Assembly (NCBI GenBank): GCA_024811115.1
Contig: JAKOGH010000051.1
Span: 479,967 to 543,966 of the forward strand
DNA: 64,000 nt
Reading direction: 5' to 3'
From: Terana coerulea
Taxonomy: Eukaryota > Basidiomycota > Agaricomycetes > Polyporales > Phanerochaetaceae
Shown here piece by piece: positions 31,732-44,864 of the stretch (its first letter is position 1; the number at the start of each line of letters is the position of its first letter). Under the pieces are notes generated by a model. It ran no database searches, was not told the DNA's origin, and saw only the letters and a program-made list of their open reading frames with translations. The position numbers were made by a program, and so were the translations under genes.

Positions 31732-34700
31732 ATGATGGCTCCGCCTACCGCCGCGCCTGTACACATAATCCTCAAGAATGGCGAGCAAGTGAAAGTCAAC
31801 GGTGGGCTCCATTCACCTCGACTAACGATTGAGCAACCAGGCTGATTTTTCAGACCATGTTTACTGCTCGCCCAGTTGGTCGGTTCGCGACGGCACCCCT
31901 TACTCAATAGCCCGCATTATGGAGTTTCTGCCTGCTCACGGCCTCCCCACGTTCGACGAGAGTGGGAAACGAAATGGGCCCCTGACCCGTGTGCGCCTTG
32001 CATGGTATTATCGCCCCAGCGACGTGAGCGACCGTACCGTCGCAGACTGTCGCCTGCTGCTGGCGGCTATTTACTCTGAGGTCTGCGACATCAGCCAACT
32101 GCGTGCGAAGTGCTTCGTCATCCACCGGGACAAGATCTCGGACCTCGCTGGGTGGAAAAAGCGACCGGACAGATTTTATTTCCAGCGTTTGTTCGATCCT
32201 TGGATTAGAAAAGAATTCGAGGTCATACAGGCTACAAGCGTTCGCAATCGTATGTTTTTGCTCGACTGACATGCTCTTTGATATAATCGGAACAAATATT
32301 GATTTTTTTTCGCAGTTCCGGACAACATCAGGGATACACTGCTGTCCCGATACGAGTATGTCGTTGCCGAGAAAGAGGTCGTGCCAGACCTTACCGACGC
32401 AGTCCGCACCTGCGCCACCTGCGAAAAGTGGTGTGCCCCGTAAGTGTTTCCCCACCCCATTCGCAAAGCTCGTTCGTTTCATGATTCTGATGACCCGCCA
32501 GACAAGAGACCGTGCAGTGCGACCGCTGCAAGAAGTTCTTCCACATGAGCTGCAACAACCCCCCGATCCTGGCGAAGCCGAGCCGGGGCTACGGCTGGAC
32601 GTGCGCGCCGTGCTCGCGGGAGCATGAGGAGGAGGTCGACCGGCACAAGCTCGCCCGCCACGCGACGCCGGTGACGCCGAAGCCCAAGTCGAATGCGCCC
32701 GCGCCGCGGGGCGCGGCCGGCCGCGCAAGGACCGAGTGCAGGCCGAGAAGGAGGAGGCGATGGAGGTCAAGCACTTCAAGATGTGGCCTTTTCGCTATTT
32801 CGGGTAGGTCTTTTGTTTTCTGCGGTCTCTTCTCTGGGAGGCGAGGCTGAGTGGGGACGCAGGCAGTACACCGTCGCCGAAGATACGCTGGGTGAGCGTG
32901 GTTTGTTGACGTTTTGATGGGGTTACTAAATGCGGATGGTCAGATCCGGACGATCTAATCTTTCCCCGTGCGGCAACTCGGGTAGGCCCGAAGTACCAAG
33001 TAGGCGCCCTCCCAGTTCCCGGCGAAAACCCGCTAGGTGAGAGGTTTGTACGATTTTCAGGAAATCAAAGCTGAAAAGAAAAAATGTAGCGGACGTTGAG
33101 GAGCGTGGAGATGACCAGACTATTGAGTATTTGAGTCGGGTCAACGAAATGGCCTCAGATCAAGGTATGCCCCATTCCATAAAACCTATCACCAGCTCGA
33201 CTGACAAGTGTAATCACAGTGGCAGCCAGTAAGTCCGTAAATGTACAGCTCTACCACTGACTCAACCGGAACTTTTAGTGGAAACTGTGAAGAACTCTCT
33301 TACAAGGAACGAGAAGCTTCGAAACAATGTTGACTGGCTCACGGAAGCTATCAAGCGATTCAGCGACGCGTGGCTCTCAGGGCGTGAGTTCTTGACGGTA
33401 AACATGAGATCACCGATGCGCCGTGAGAAGGTATAGGATCTATCCCAATTCTGTAGGCATCTCTTCTCACTTTGTTCTATGGCAGTGGAAGAGGCACGAG
33501 TCGAGCTATACCGACAAGGGCTGGACGGACGCCGAGATCGCGGCGTTTGAGGACGGCGTCGCTCAGCATGGCGCCGAGCTGCGGGCAGTCCGGGAAGAAG
33601 TGCCTTCGCGCACGATATACGAAGTCGTCCGGTTCTACGGCCACTGGAAGAAGTACGTACTCGCCACAAGGCTCATACACACACTGACCGTGTGCGCAGC
33701 GCGAAGCTGGGTGAGGAGAACCAGCGTATCAAGGCCGCGCGTGCGAGTGGGAAGGCGGCCCCCGAGCGGCCGGCGTCGCGCGCGGCATCGGACGACGAGG
33801 GCTCGACGGTCGCAGAGCTCCCGAAGGCGCACACGAGCTGCGGCGCATGCCGGACGCGCGAGTCCGAGACATGGTGGAAGGCCCCGAAGGGCCTCGCGAC
33901 GGGCGTGCTCTGCGACAACTGCGGGATCAGCTGGCGCAAGTACGCGGACCTGAACATCCGGCCGTACCGCGACGACCCCGTGGCCGCGAAGGGCAAGGCG
34001 GCGGAGAAGCGCGAGGGCACGCCGCTGGCGCAGTCGACGAGCAAGCGGCAACGGGTCAGTTCTACGGTTGGTGATGGTATGTTGCAGCGACTGATCGTGG
34101 CGCAGACATCCATATCGACCAGCACGCCGCCGCCCTCTCTGCCCCAGATACGATGCTCGGCGTGCCATAAGAACGGCCCATCCGCTAAGATCCTGCGATG
34201 TAAACAGTGCCATTTCCGAGTGCACCCAGGTACGAAAGGCAGGGCATTGTTGTGGAACACACACTGACGCTCTCGCAGGGGCATATGGGGCAACTGTGGA
34301 CCCGTCTGCCATGGAAAACTGGACATGCGACCTGTGCATGAATGAGAAATCCATGGAGGCGTCGTTGGTAAGCATTCAACTTTCTTATCTCGCTCTGAAA
34401 GGTTCATCTCACATATGACCGCAGAAACCGGACTGCCTCTTGTGCCCGCGGGTGCGGCGGGATCCTAAGAAGAAGCTGCTATACCCGCCATCGGATACGT
34501 ACCTACGCGCTTGCAAGCCCACCGAAGGCCAAGCGTGGTGTCATGTTCTCTGTGCTGTGTTTATACCCGAAGTCAACTTCACGGACGCTAGCCGGCTGCG
34601 GGCCATTGAGGGCATCAGCACCATCCCAGCCTACCGGTGGATGAACGTCAGTCCGCCTGCTGCATGTTTCCGCGCTTCTGCTGACGCTGCCCGCGATATA

Positions 34701-35379
34701 GAAATGCACGCTATGCGACTCCAGCGGCGGGGCGGTCGTGCGCTGCGGCGACTGCCCCGCGGAGTACCACGTGTCCTGCGCGTGGAAGGCAGGTCACAAG
34801 TTCGCGTTCGAGGTGCAGCCCGTGAAGAGCAGTCGGAAGGACAACATGCCTGCTGTGGAGTTCAAGGACGCCTCGGGGTGGATGGTGCCGCAGGTGACGT
34901 GCAAGGGCCACCCGACGCACCGCAAGCAGGTCTTCGGCATCTGCGACACCAACGACGCGAGCGAGGTGCGGACCGTGCCCGCCACTGAACGTGATCCCGC
35001 ACATGCTGACGCCGCGCCGCAGACCGCGCTGCAGGTGTACTGCGCGCACTACAAGCAGGCCGAGATCGGCAACACGCACGGGCTGCTCCGCAAGGCGCGC
35101 CGGCTCGACACGATCCTCGACACGGACGAGTCCGCGGGCTCGGAGAGCTCGCACGCGGCGCCCGATCCGCAGTGCGCGCGCTGCCGCACCGAGTTCTCGC
35201 CCTCGTTTTACCCGACGCCGCCCTCGACGCCGCCCGGCGAGGGCACGCCCAGCTCGAGTGCCCAGTCGTGGATATGCCACCGCTGTCACTTCGAGCCCGA
35301 GCAGCCTGCCGCGCACGCTGCTGTCAACGGGGTGAACGGGACGAACGGCATGAACGGGATTGTGTCGCAGCCTTGCTGA
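31732..35379 (+). CDS. SNT2: Snt2 homologue: BAH, PHD, SANT, GATA-like finger, PHD and extended PHD
   Basis: Multidomain chromatin reader. In budding yeast Snt2 works with Ecm5 and the Rpd3 deacetylase; in fission yeast it belongs to the Lid2 complex. Exons: 31732..31801, 31854..32249, 32316..32439, 32502..32803, 32863..32891, 32944..32999, 33061 or 33071..33164, a possible 9-nt exon 33220..33228, 33279..33430, 33486..33652, 33700..34229, 34279..34367, 34425..34646, 34702..35379. Domains in order: BAH (about 20-155), PHD (CATCEKWC..CDRCKKFFHMSC), SANT (KGWTDAEIAAFEDGVAQHG), GATA-like finger (CGACRTRE..CDNCG), PHD (CSACHKNG..CKQCHFRVH), extended PHD (CLLCPRVR..WCHVLC..CTLCDS). A base is missing in the G-run near 32710, after which the frame reads RGRPRKD, an AT-hook-like motif. 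The junctions around 33000-33071 are the least certain. Confidence 0.88.
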
Positions 35380-35876
35380 TGCTATACGATTACATGTGCT
35401 ATGGTGTAAAAGGGGTAATCAATGTGACGGCGGTTGGTTCGCCGAGCCTGGACTACTACTTTGGTGATTGCCACTGCCACTGCCATGCCGTCCAGCCTTC
35501 AGCGCTGTTACTGAAAGCAACAACCTCGGATACACCCATCCACCGTCTGCGCGGTGTGGGTGTCTGCTGACGGAAATCATCAGCTGCTGCGAGTCGTATC
35601 CATTTTCAGCGTGATTCGATCCAAAGAGCCCGCTCGCAATGGTATTGTCTTCTTTCATTGCAGGAACATGACAGCAGATGGGTGTTAGCTACTCCTAGTG
35701 TAACAAATGCTCAGATACAAGAATTGCGTGGGTCAGGATATATAAGAAAAATGCGACTACGAAACACAGGAATGCAGGGCGGCGAGACAGCAGAGATACA
35801 GGGCGGGGTGTCATGCAAGGCGGGCGGAAACATGGGACTATGATGAGAGTCGTCGTGAGCCACGCGCCGGCGCGAG
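35380..35876. other. Convergent 3' spacer between SNT2 and the RhoGEF gene
   Basis: Both neighbours end here. No coding or repeat signal noticed. Confidence 0.4.
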
Positions 35877-38800
35877 CTATTGGTACGCGCGCGCACTCAT
35901 CTGCAGCCGCATCAGGCGGTCGTCCGACACCATGATGATCTCGTCGCGGCCGGTCGAGGGCGCCTTGGGCTGGTACACGCTGGGCTGCGGCGAGCCGTAC
36001 CCGTTCTGGAACGGCGGGCGGCCGTAGCCGTTCGCCTGCGGCGCGCCGTACGGCGGCTGCTGCGGGTACTGGCCGTAGTACATGTTCGCCGCGGAGTTGG
36101 TCGTCGACGGCGGAGTGTCGGCGAAGAGGCAGCGGAGGTTGTTGCCCTGGATGATCTGCGACATCGAGCCGGTCTCGACGTGCCTGACCTCGACAAAGGT
36201 GGGTTCAAAGGCGAGCACGTACGGGTAGCGGAGGGCTAGAAGGCCATTAGTCGTTGATATTTTGCTGAGGATAGGCACTGTGCTCACCAAACCCGGTAGG
36301 GGACCCCTCCCAAAACACCATGAAGTCCTTTCTCGAGCGCCATCCCGTCTTGTTGACGTAGAATGCGAATTCTGAACACAAGGTCAGATAGGTTACCGCA
36401 GGAGCATATGCAAGCGAACCAACCATCGTAACAAAGAAGGAACTCGTTTTCAATGCGGTAAATCGCCAGCGGCTGCAGCCCTTCGCGCTTGCGGACGAAG
36501 TCCAGCGACACATCCGCCGGATCAAGAAGACCCTGCGTGTCGAGCGTCTCTAGGTCCACGATCTCAAAGCCGTTCGCGCATCCCACGCAGAGCCTCGTCT
36601 TGAGGAAATGGATGGAACTCGATTGGACGGGAATGTAGAACTCCTGCAGACTCGGTCTCAGCACGAGACGCCGGTTTGATCAGGCCAGCACAAACCTTGA
36701 ACAAGCGGAGCGTGTCGTTCCCGCCCTGGAGAAGCTTCCTGAACGTCGGCTTGCTGCGCCCGCGGATGTTGGTGTCGATGGGCTCAAGCACCTTGATGGT
36801 ACTCGAGAGGGCACTAGCTTTAACGACGCAGACCAAGGTCTTTCCGAGACATATGCCCGCTTTGAAAAACGATATGTGGGATGCTATCCGCTTGGCCCGC
36901 TTCAAGCCTGCCATAGGATCCATGGGATCGAGAGCGTCCAGAGGTAACGTGATGACTTGACGTTCTGTAGCACGGAAGAGGACTGTTAGCTGAGGCGACG
37001 AGTTGGTTTAGTTGATACTGACCCGATAGGACTATCAACAGCTGGTAATCCTCCAGGACATCAACCTGCGTGACGTCCAGCAGAGCAAGTACCTTGACAG
37101 GTTCACGGTTGTCCCATAAGTTGGACATGTAGACGCCGTCCGCGGTACCGTAGACGGCCCGTTTGCCTTCATCTAAGATATAACGCATTAGCCCAACCAG
37201 GACGAAATTCTGATTCTAATCACGTACTGAAGGGCGCGGAACAGTTCACCCTGTTCGAGCTGACGAAGAATCCCTCGCTGAGCGTGACCGTCTCGAACAC
37301 CTGGCTCCGCTCGTGCATGAGGTCCTGCTGCTTCTGTATGTTCTCGATCCACTTCCGCTGGCTGACGTACGTGCTCGCCCACAGCGTCATCTGGTAGTAC
37401 TTGCGGCCGAGGTGCACGAAGGTGATCGAGAAGCCGCCCTTGACCTCTTTGACCGGGATCACGGGCGCATGCGGCATGTTCTTCAGCAACGCCTTCTGCT
37501 TGGACGTCGCCTTGCCCGATGGGAACTCGTCTGGGGCGGAGACGAGCAGCAACTCCAGCGGTATGGGCTGTGCACCAGCTTCAATAGACGCTTTACTCTG
37601 GAACGAAAACAAGACTTACCCGACGATAGACCTTATACTGCTCTGCCTTGCTCTTTTGCTTGACCATGAGCAAGGCATGGTCGAACAGGAAGACCACCAG
37701 CTCAGCACTGTCGCCCTGTCCACCACCGCGCTTCTTCAAGGACCCCTTGAAGACCAGCTCACGACCTTCTTCGTTCAATCGCAGGTCCTGGAAGACCATC
37801 AGCCGGCAGATCACGCATATATGCAGTTCATTCATACCACTTCTTCTCCCGGGCGGAAGACGAGCTGCTGGTCGAGTTGGAGGAGATTGAATCTGTTCTC
37901 CGCTTTCCCTGTCTCGGCATTGACCGCTCTGAGGAACTCGCGAACCACCTCGACCACTTTCGGCAGCGTCTCTTTGTCGCGATGGCCTTCCGGCGTGTGC
38001 TTGAGAACAGCCTCGAGAAGTAGAGGGTATCGGGCCAGCCGAGTGGTAGGTTTCGTGAGGTATCCGTTCAGCTCCAGCTTCCGTGATTCCGGGCGACGTT
38101 CCACCTCCTACAGATTTGAACGAATGCATTCAGAACGCCATAGTCGGAAGAGATTGCGCAAACGCACCTCCACAAACTGAGCGAACGCAGGGTTTGAACT
38201 CTTTTCCTTCTCAAACTCGTATTTGCCGTACATCTGATGCGCACCGTAAGAGACAAACGGGTCGAAGTGGGGCACGGCGTCGAGCAAAATGTCGCCAATT
38301 TGATCCACTATTGCGTAGGCCTTCTGCCTCTTATTCAGGGCGTCGCGCAGGCGCATATTCACAGCGATGATGTCGTGTATATTCCAGAACACCTGCTCCA
38401 AGAAGTCAGTGCGTCGCGGCTCGGGAATGATCTCGGATTGGCTAAGAGGCTTGATCCACAGCTAAAGGAAAAAGAGTGAGTATATGCTATTGCATCGTAT
38501 GAGCCCATTGAAGACACTAACGTCACGAAGATATTCCATGTCTCGCACGAAGTCGCGCTCGGTATATATCACCTCGTTGATAGCTTCCTGGCGCTTCTTC
38601 TCCAAGTCGGACACACTGTCCGCCACAGACTGCGGCACTGAGTGGATCCACAGCGTACCAGGTTCCTAAAGAACTCGTGAGTGGGCACACGCCGCTGAGT
38701 ACGATGTCTGGACCTCGTACCACAAGCTCTCCTAAGCTCTCCTTACTGATCTGCTTCTTCAGGCCTGGCTGGGGTTTCATGTTCAACCGCGCCTGCTGCT

Positions 38801-40576
38801 CTAGCCGCCGCGGACACGCTATTGAATAGCAGAGGCGGTCTCGCGAACATGTCGGCGAGTAGCAGTCTGTCAAAAGTGTGAAGACACCGGAAGGCAACGG
38901 TATGTCGTCCGACGATACCGAGCCTGCCCTTGGTCGCACGGTGGGCGTCGTGACAGAGTCCGGGGGCGAAGGCGACCCATCGCGTTGCTCCTTGCCCACG
39001 CCAGACTCAACAGACTGCGTAGGGCTCTCCTTGAGCATCACCTTCGCTTCTCCGCCGCGCCCGTCGTGCATGAGCGGATGTGCGGGCGCTTTGACGACCG
39101 CGTCTCGGATACTCTCCGCATCCTGGTCCACCAGCTCTCCGCTGGTGAAAGGGGCTCGGCAGCTTCGTCCGGAACTGGTAGAGGTCATTCGAGCTGTCCC
39201 GCAGCCGGTGGTCGTATGTAACTGCATGAAAGAACTTTTGTGCGTCTAGAGCACGGCCGAGCAAGAGGGCCAGGTTCCTGTCCGTGGTCTTGATGATGTA
39301 TGCAATCTTGTCAACTGCGTCTCGACCATCGAACGCGTCCTTATATGTTAAAGCGTCCTTCGTCCTGTCCGAGAGCGGTATTCGATCCTTGAACGCCTGG
39401 GCAACCTTTGAAAGCAGTGCCGGGTATACGATGGGCGACCGCTTGTGGTGATGCGCCCGGTTACTTGACATCGAGTCACGTCCCGTGGACGGCGGCATCG
39501 AGGGCACAGAGGGCCGCGGTGACCGACCGTTTTCCAACATCGCACGAGCTTGAGGCGTGAGGGCTGCCGACATGGACCGCGCACGGTCCCCGTTTGTCCT
39601 ATCCCGCCTAACAGAACCCGGCCCAGGAAGGGTTCGTGATGATTCCGAGGACCGTCGTCCTGACATAGACGACGACGGCGGTGTGTACCCTGGGAAAGAT
39701 CGACCGCGGTAGACGACGCGGGGGATGTGCTGACACCTGCAGTGTGCGCGGCATGCACGGCGGTATTCAGTTGCAGAGGGTACGGTCTGGAAGAGGTGGA
39801 AGCGACGGGCTGTTCGGGGATGGGCGCAAAGCCTGATGATGCAGAGAGCCGCGACCGGACGCTGTCAGACTGCGACTGTGGATGCGGCTGATAGTAGCCA
39901 AGCCCTATATGCCCATTCTCACTTCCTCCAATGTCCCCAGTAAAATCGATTCCCAGATGCCCGTCGTCCGACAAGTCGAGCGGGATCTGCGGAGAGCTGT
40001 TGGGCACGGACAATCGCTGGGAAGACGGCGATTCGAGCTTTGCCTGCGACTGCCCCATTGGGCTTCTCATGTACACTTGTGCTTGGTAGGCCTGTGCGGG
40101 CGTGAGGCCCTGTTGGGTCAAGGCTTCGAGACTCGGATCTGGAGGCCTCCTCCGGCTGAGACACGATGACGCCTGCCGAACGCCCTACCGACTTCGACTT
40201 GCCACGGCTCAGAAACGAAGGGGCTGCCAGGTTTGCGCTGCTGGGATACGCGTAGCCTGCTGGAGGAGGAGGGGTTTGGTAAGGCTGCTGAGGAACGGGC
40301 GGCTGGTGCGAGTAATAGGCAGACTGCCTGTAAGGGGTTCGGCGAGACCTGCTGCGTGTACTTCATGGACGGTGCAATCGAAGATGCATACGATGTCCGG
40401 CGGTCGAGCTGGGCGCCGTACTGGACGTCTGCTGCAGGGTATGGGTACGGCTGCTGGGCATACTGGCCTGGAGGAAGTGGTGGCTGATGGTGTGTCGCAC
40501 TCGGTCGCCCGAAAATCGACTCGTACGCCTCATGGCGTTTGTCTGGCTGAGACCGCGGACCTAGGGGTCTGTCCAT
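35877..40576 (-). CDS. ROM2: Rho guanine nucleotide exchange factor, Rom2 type (DEP-DH-PH-CNH), 11 exons
   Basis: By family it activates Rho1 in the cell wall integrity pathway at the plasma membrane. Exons (minus): 38721..40576, 38522..38665, 38168..38461, 37838..38107, 37620..37787, 37228..37567, 37023..37172, 36696..36964, 36424..36643, 36288..36371, 35877..36235. After a proline/tyrosine-rich N-terminus comes a DEP domain (VAQAFKDRIPLSDRTK..DAVDKIAYIIK, about 375-460). The DH domain (EVIYTERDFVRDMEYLRD..YPLLLEAVLKHT) spans about 650-850, then PH (FKGSLKKRG..KVYRRPIPLELLLVSA) and CNH (GTADGVYMSNLWD, LSERQVITLPLDALDP, ALRYPYVLAFEPTFVEVRHV). Four one-base indels in the first exon must be assumed (near 40333, 40129, 39689 and 39150: three extra bases, one missing); the total then fits 1384 codons. 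Confidence 0.92.
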
Positions 40577-43330
40577 CGCTGAGCGCAGCGAGCAGAACGA
40601 GGCCGGCAACGGTGAGGATGTGGTGGGAAGTGGAAAGGAGAGCGCGCGGCTTTGGGCTCAACACATTCTTTCGTCGTGACCACCACAACGTCACTTCGTC
40701 TTTCGTTCCTGAGCCATTTTTTGATCAAGCCACTTCAATTATTCTGCAACATGTCTTGGACTCTGCATCTACACGACGACAGCGACTAAATCGCTGCTCG
40801 CGCACCAGCGTACCCAGGAGGCCGCAGGTGAACACAAAAGCTTATCACAGTAGTCCTCCGACGGCCACATCCCTCCCGCGGCCAAAATAGCTATCACTGG
40901 CTGTTCCTTGCACCTATCTGGGAATAGGAGAAACGTCGGAGACGTGTAAAAGGACAGCCTTCAACGTGGATGGTACGGGGGACATGCTGAAACGCTGTCC
41001 TACGCAAGCCCTGCAGGTGCGTCCCGAAGTGTCTTACAGTATATGTCAGATACTATGGGTGGCCCCCTTTTGATAAACGGGACAGATGTGATAATTCAGG
41101 TCCAGCGGCCGACACACTCCAACGTTGACCTTGGGATTATTTTCTAAGATACACAGTAGCTATCGAAGCATGCCTGTTTACTCAGAAAGCTCGAAAATGA
41201 AGGAGGGAGGTGTAGGAATTACAGAAGGTGCTCAAGAAGGTCGTTTACAGTCTAAATCAGAGTGCTGATAGGCTCACCTTGCCAGATCCCTTCAGGGAAA
41301 CACTGTCAAAGTTGCAGGCAGTATTTCACATATGTATAGTTATGATTTGCACATCTTTGCAGCATGCCGATGCTGCTTGTGCGTGAAGGACTGCTCAATT
41401 ATCACTTCGAGGACCGGTTTGTGAGCGCTAACACTGTTGATTGACCAATGAGGTGGACGGATTTCGTCACGAATATGGGAATTTTGTGATGGCGCAGTTT
41501 CTCCGAGTTATCATTACTGGGTCCACCCAGAGTTGTCTTTTCGGAACCCTTCCGATGAAGTCCGTAGTCCAAGAAAAATACAGAAAAAATACGGAAATGT
41601 AAACAAGATTGTGTTGCACGCAGATGTGCAAAATGACGGAGAAAGGGAGAGGGGATGAGGCGCAGTGCTGCAGAAAGTCGAAAGTGTTATCAAAGGGGGC
41701 CACCCATAGTACACTACGTGCTTTGTAGTCCCAATACATTTCGAGCTCCACTCCGTTGTCATGCCCGTTCTCGGCAGTGTGCTCTCTGTCCGACGTTCGT
41801 CTCCTGCAAGGGCAGAAGCGCCCGGCTGCTACAACTCGCGAGGCTCTAGCCTGGAAACCACAAATCCTGACATGTTGGCCGCGAAAACCTGGGAGTACAA
41901 CAAATGCAGACGCGTTCCGTGCGTACACCCTTAGGCTGTAAGCGCAGTTGGACTAATGAGCACGCCTTTGGCGACTGAGGCTCAACGAAATCGTGGTACG
42001 TCGCTTCAACAAACACTCGGTTCGGGAGAACACCGTCAGAGACGCTGCCACTCTGATCACAGTCTGCTTCTGCGACTTCGTCCCGCCAGCTTGCAGGAGT
42101 TCATCTGAGCTCTCACGAGGGAAGGCCCTGTTCTCCGCTCATTTCTGTGGCAGAAGTGCGGGCTGATATTGTTGAAGCCGAAATCGTACATTTGTTCTCA
42201 AGCATATAGCAGGGTCAGTCCCAATTCCAGACAGCATTCCATCTACGAGATTCAGATACGTTTCTTATCCATCTCGGCTTGCGATGCCTTTAAGCACCGC
42301 CCGCAAGCTTTCTGGCTTATCTATAGCGCCACATCTGACCGTAACACCCTACACAGTTGTACGTATTTTTATCGTGTTGCCTGAGGCACTTCCACCATCT
42401 GTTGACGGCGTTGCGCATTCAGCCCCAGAAATCCACGTACACGACTTCGCCACCAGGCAAAGGACGTATTACCCCAAGCATTTCTGGCTCGACCGGAATT
42501 AGCGGCAGGCACCGCAACGTGGTGAGTGGAGGATAAGTCAATTTCACGCACATCTGCCGCAACGCGGTTCGACTCATATGACCGTGTCTGAATCTCTATT
42601 GATTCCCTGTAGGCGCATAGTATGTACACGATGATCTCATTGGCTTAGCGAGCCACAACGTACACCAGGAATGACACACTTGCGGCTTGTTGACGATTTG
42701 TGGATACACCTCCGGTGCGTTTGTGGGATTTACTGCGATTATTGACCGCAGTCCCTCACCAGGCGCAGCGTGGCGTATGGCTGCTGACTGTGCGGCGTAA
42801 GACCCGAAGATAAGCGGGCGCCGCGCCGGAAGGGCATATGAGTTGCGTAAGGATCCTATGAATGAGGGGATAGCCAATAGCAGTATTTCAAGACGAGAAG
42901 TCGGCGTGTTGGAATTCTCGTGCAGTCATGGGCAATGAGCTGGCGTGCTCCAGATAGGTTATGGCCCCGAGTTCCTTCCGAGATATTTTAGGTAAACTGG
43001 CAAACAGGCTTTCTGTATAATGTCACTGGATTTTGATCATATAGCAAGCTATCTTGCAGGCGCAAACTGGAGCGCATTTGACCCAGGCAGGCGTGAGCAG
43101 CTGTGAGATAACTTACGTGTCTCGTCGTACCTTGAACCATTTGACCTTCCTTTTGGGAAAACGTGTCCGGGAACCCCGATTTAAGCGCCCTTCAGGGGTG
43201 CGTTCGGCTGCAGTTTAGACGCCAGGAGACCTCAAGCAAACTGAGTTTAACTTCCCCCTCATCCAGAATTCTGTCCTCCCAGCCCCAGCCTACATATACC
43301 CCTAAATCCGCCACACTGTATCACTAGCCC
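40577..43330. other. Gene-poor 2.75-kb region
   Basis: The left end should carry the RhoGEF promoter. A minus frame at 41467-41928 (about 150 codons) includes a hydrophobic aromatic stretch (LVYISVFFLYFSW) but no start context or partner exons, so it is not called. No repeats, RNA genes or transposon ends recognised. Confidence 0.35.
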
Positions 43331-44153
43331 ATGGACGACATCTACTCTTCTCGCATACGCAAAAATCATGCTGGCCCCTCCACGGCGTTACACATCGAAA
43401 ACGCCAGTCGTGTGCGTGGTCGAACACCGCTACGGCAGCACCCACATACAACGTCATACGCACCTAGTAGCATTTCACCTGTGCTACCTGCAGCGGAGAG
43501 CGCAGGGTCAAGTAGGAGTGGGAGCGCAGCTGGGGTGAACAGGATATGGAGCAACCTGAAGAGGTCAGCGAGCCATACTGCTGGCAAGATACCACATGCG
43601 GCGTTGGCGGTGAGCGCATTCATATTTTTAACGGGCTCTGCTCAAACTCTTTGTACGGTGTCTCATGTCGCTCCTCGCTTCTCGTTAGAATATGGGCATG
43701 CATTCTACGCCAGAAGAAAGCTTGCCGCCATCGTCGTTTCGACGTCATCACTATGACTCGCCGGCAACCAGCCCTACCATCGAGCAAATAGCCATGGGGC
43801 TGCACATATCTCGGACGCCTCACCTAGGCTCCTCCTCGAAGGCGTACCATTCCCGGGTGCGACAAGCGGATACCCCTGAATCCCAAAGTCCGTCTCGGCC
43901 CAGCCGGCCCCTACACTTCAGGAGGGGTTCCGCTCCTGCGATTACACTCCCGCCGCCGCCCGCTCGCTCGTCTCTCAAGAAGCCTGCTTCCGACACCAAC
44001 GTCCATACAGTCACATTCTACGCCACTCACACCCTCCGACTCCAACGCGTCGCTCTCCACACTGACGTCCACCGTGCCGTCTACCCCTCGCTCCTGGCGC
44101 AGCACCTCCGCGCCTGCGACGCGGACCACTTTTCTCTTCGAGGATACAGTTAG
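43331..44153 (+). CDS. Hypothetical disordered protein, two or more exons
   Basis: It starts MDDIYSSRIRKNHAGPST. Exon 1 is 43331..43609 and a 79-nt intron (GTGAGC..CGTTAG, 43610..43688) leads in phase 0 to exon 2. The product is serine/proline rich and low complexity (EESLPPSSFRRHHYDSPATS, SPSRPSRPLHFRRGSAPAIT). In this frame it stops at 44153. Beyond about 44030 other frames look more protein-like, including one ending SVLTPRKVVRFSVLSGDSPE with a stop near 44302, so one or two indels or an unplaced intron may hide the true C-terminus. No domain recognised. Confidence 0.5.
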
Positions 44154-44864
44154 GCATGAAAATGCTGCTGCCGACGAAGAAGAACCCGCTCTCGAGCGCG
44201 TCGCCCGTCATATCCGATGGCGACTCGGCAACCTCGGTGCTGACTCCGCGAAAGGTCGTGCGTTTCTCGGTGCTCTCGGGAGATTCGCCGGAGGAAAAGC
44301 CATGAGTACCTTGCAGCGCACTCTTGGTGTGTATTATTTGATGCGGTGCATCATCGCTGTTGCTTGGGAAGAACTCTCCATGATATTGCTCTGCCTTCAT
44401 AGACCCTTCATATTCTCTGTTGTGCACCCTAGCCCATTCAATTCCCATCCTCCTATTTTATGCCAGCAATTCCAACACGTACTCTATTCCCATATCGTAC
44501 ACTCTAGCACTTAAACCCATCTTCCTTACATCTATCTTTATTCAAGTATACTACCTTGCAGTTATGTTGAGATACCTCCACTCTAGGCGAATATATCGTT
44601 TTATTCTGGATTTGTCGAGGAAGATGCGGCACGTAAATAAGAGCGCATATTAGGCGGCGGCATAAGCAGGATTGCGATTCTGTTTTCGGCATCCTCCGCA
44701 GCATCTTTCTGTGGTTGTGCGCCTTGGCCGTGCAACACCTTCGGCACAGCCAACAGCATACATACCCACTCTCTCACATCCTTCTGCAAGACAAAGTAAT
44801 ACATCACCTCTCGCATAACCTGCGTTAATTACGACTCGATACCCTCTCCTTGGAATTTGACGAG
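44154..44864. other. Intergenic region before the DnaJ gene
   Basis: The first ~150 bp may still code for the C-terminus of the preceding gene in another frame. The rest is AT-richer and shows no gene. Confidence 0.35.

Noticed and set aside
33061..33090. Possible one-base deletion in the A-run of SNT2
   Set aside because: An alternative acceptor at 33070 (AAATCAAAG) keeps the frame without any indel, so I do not count this as a frameshift.
35880..36239. 119-codon + strand frame
   Set aside because: Antisense to the last exon of the RhoGEF gene (CNH end and Pro/Tyr-rich tail).
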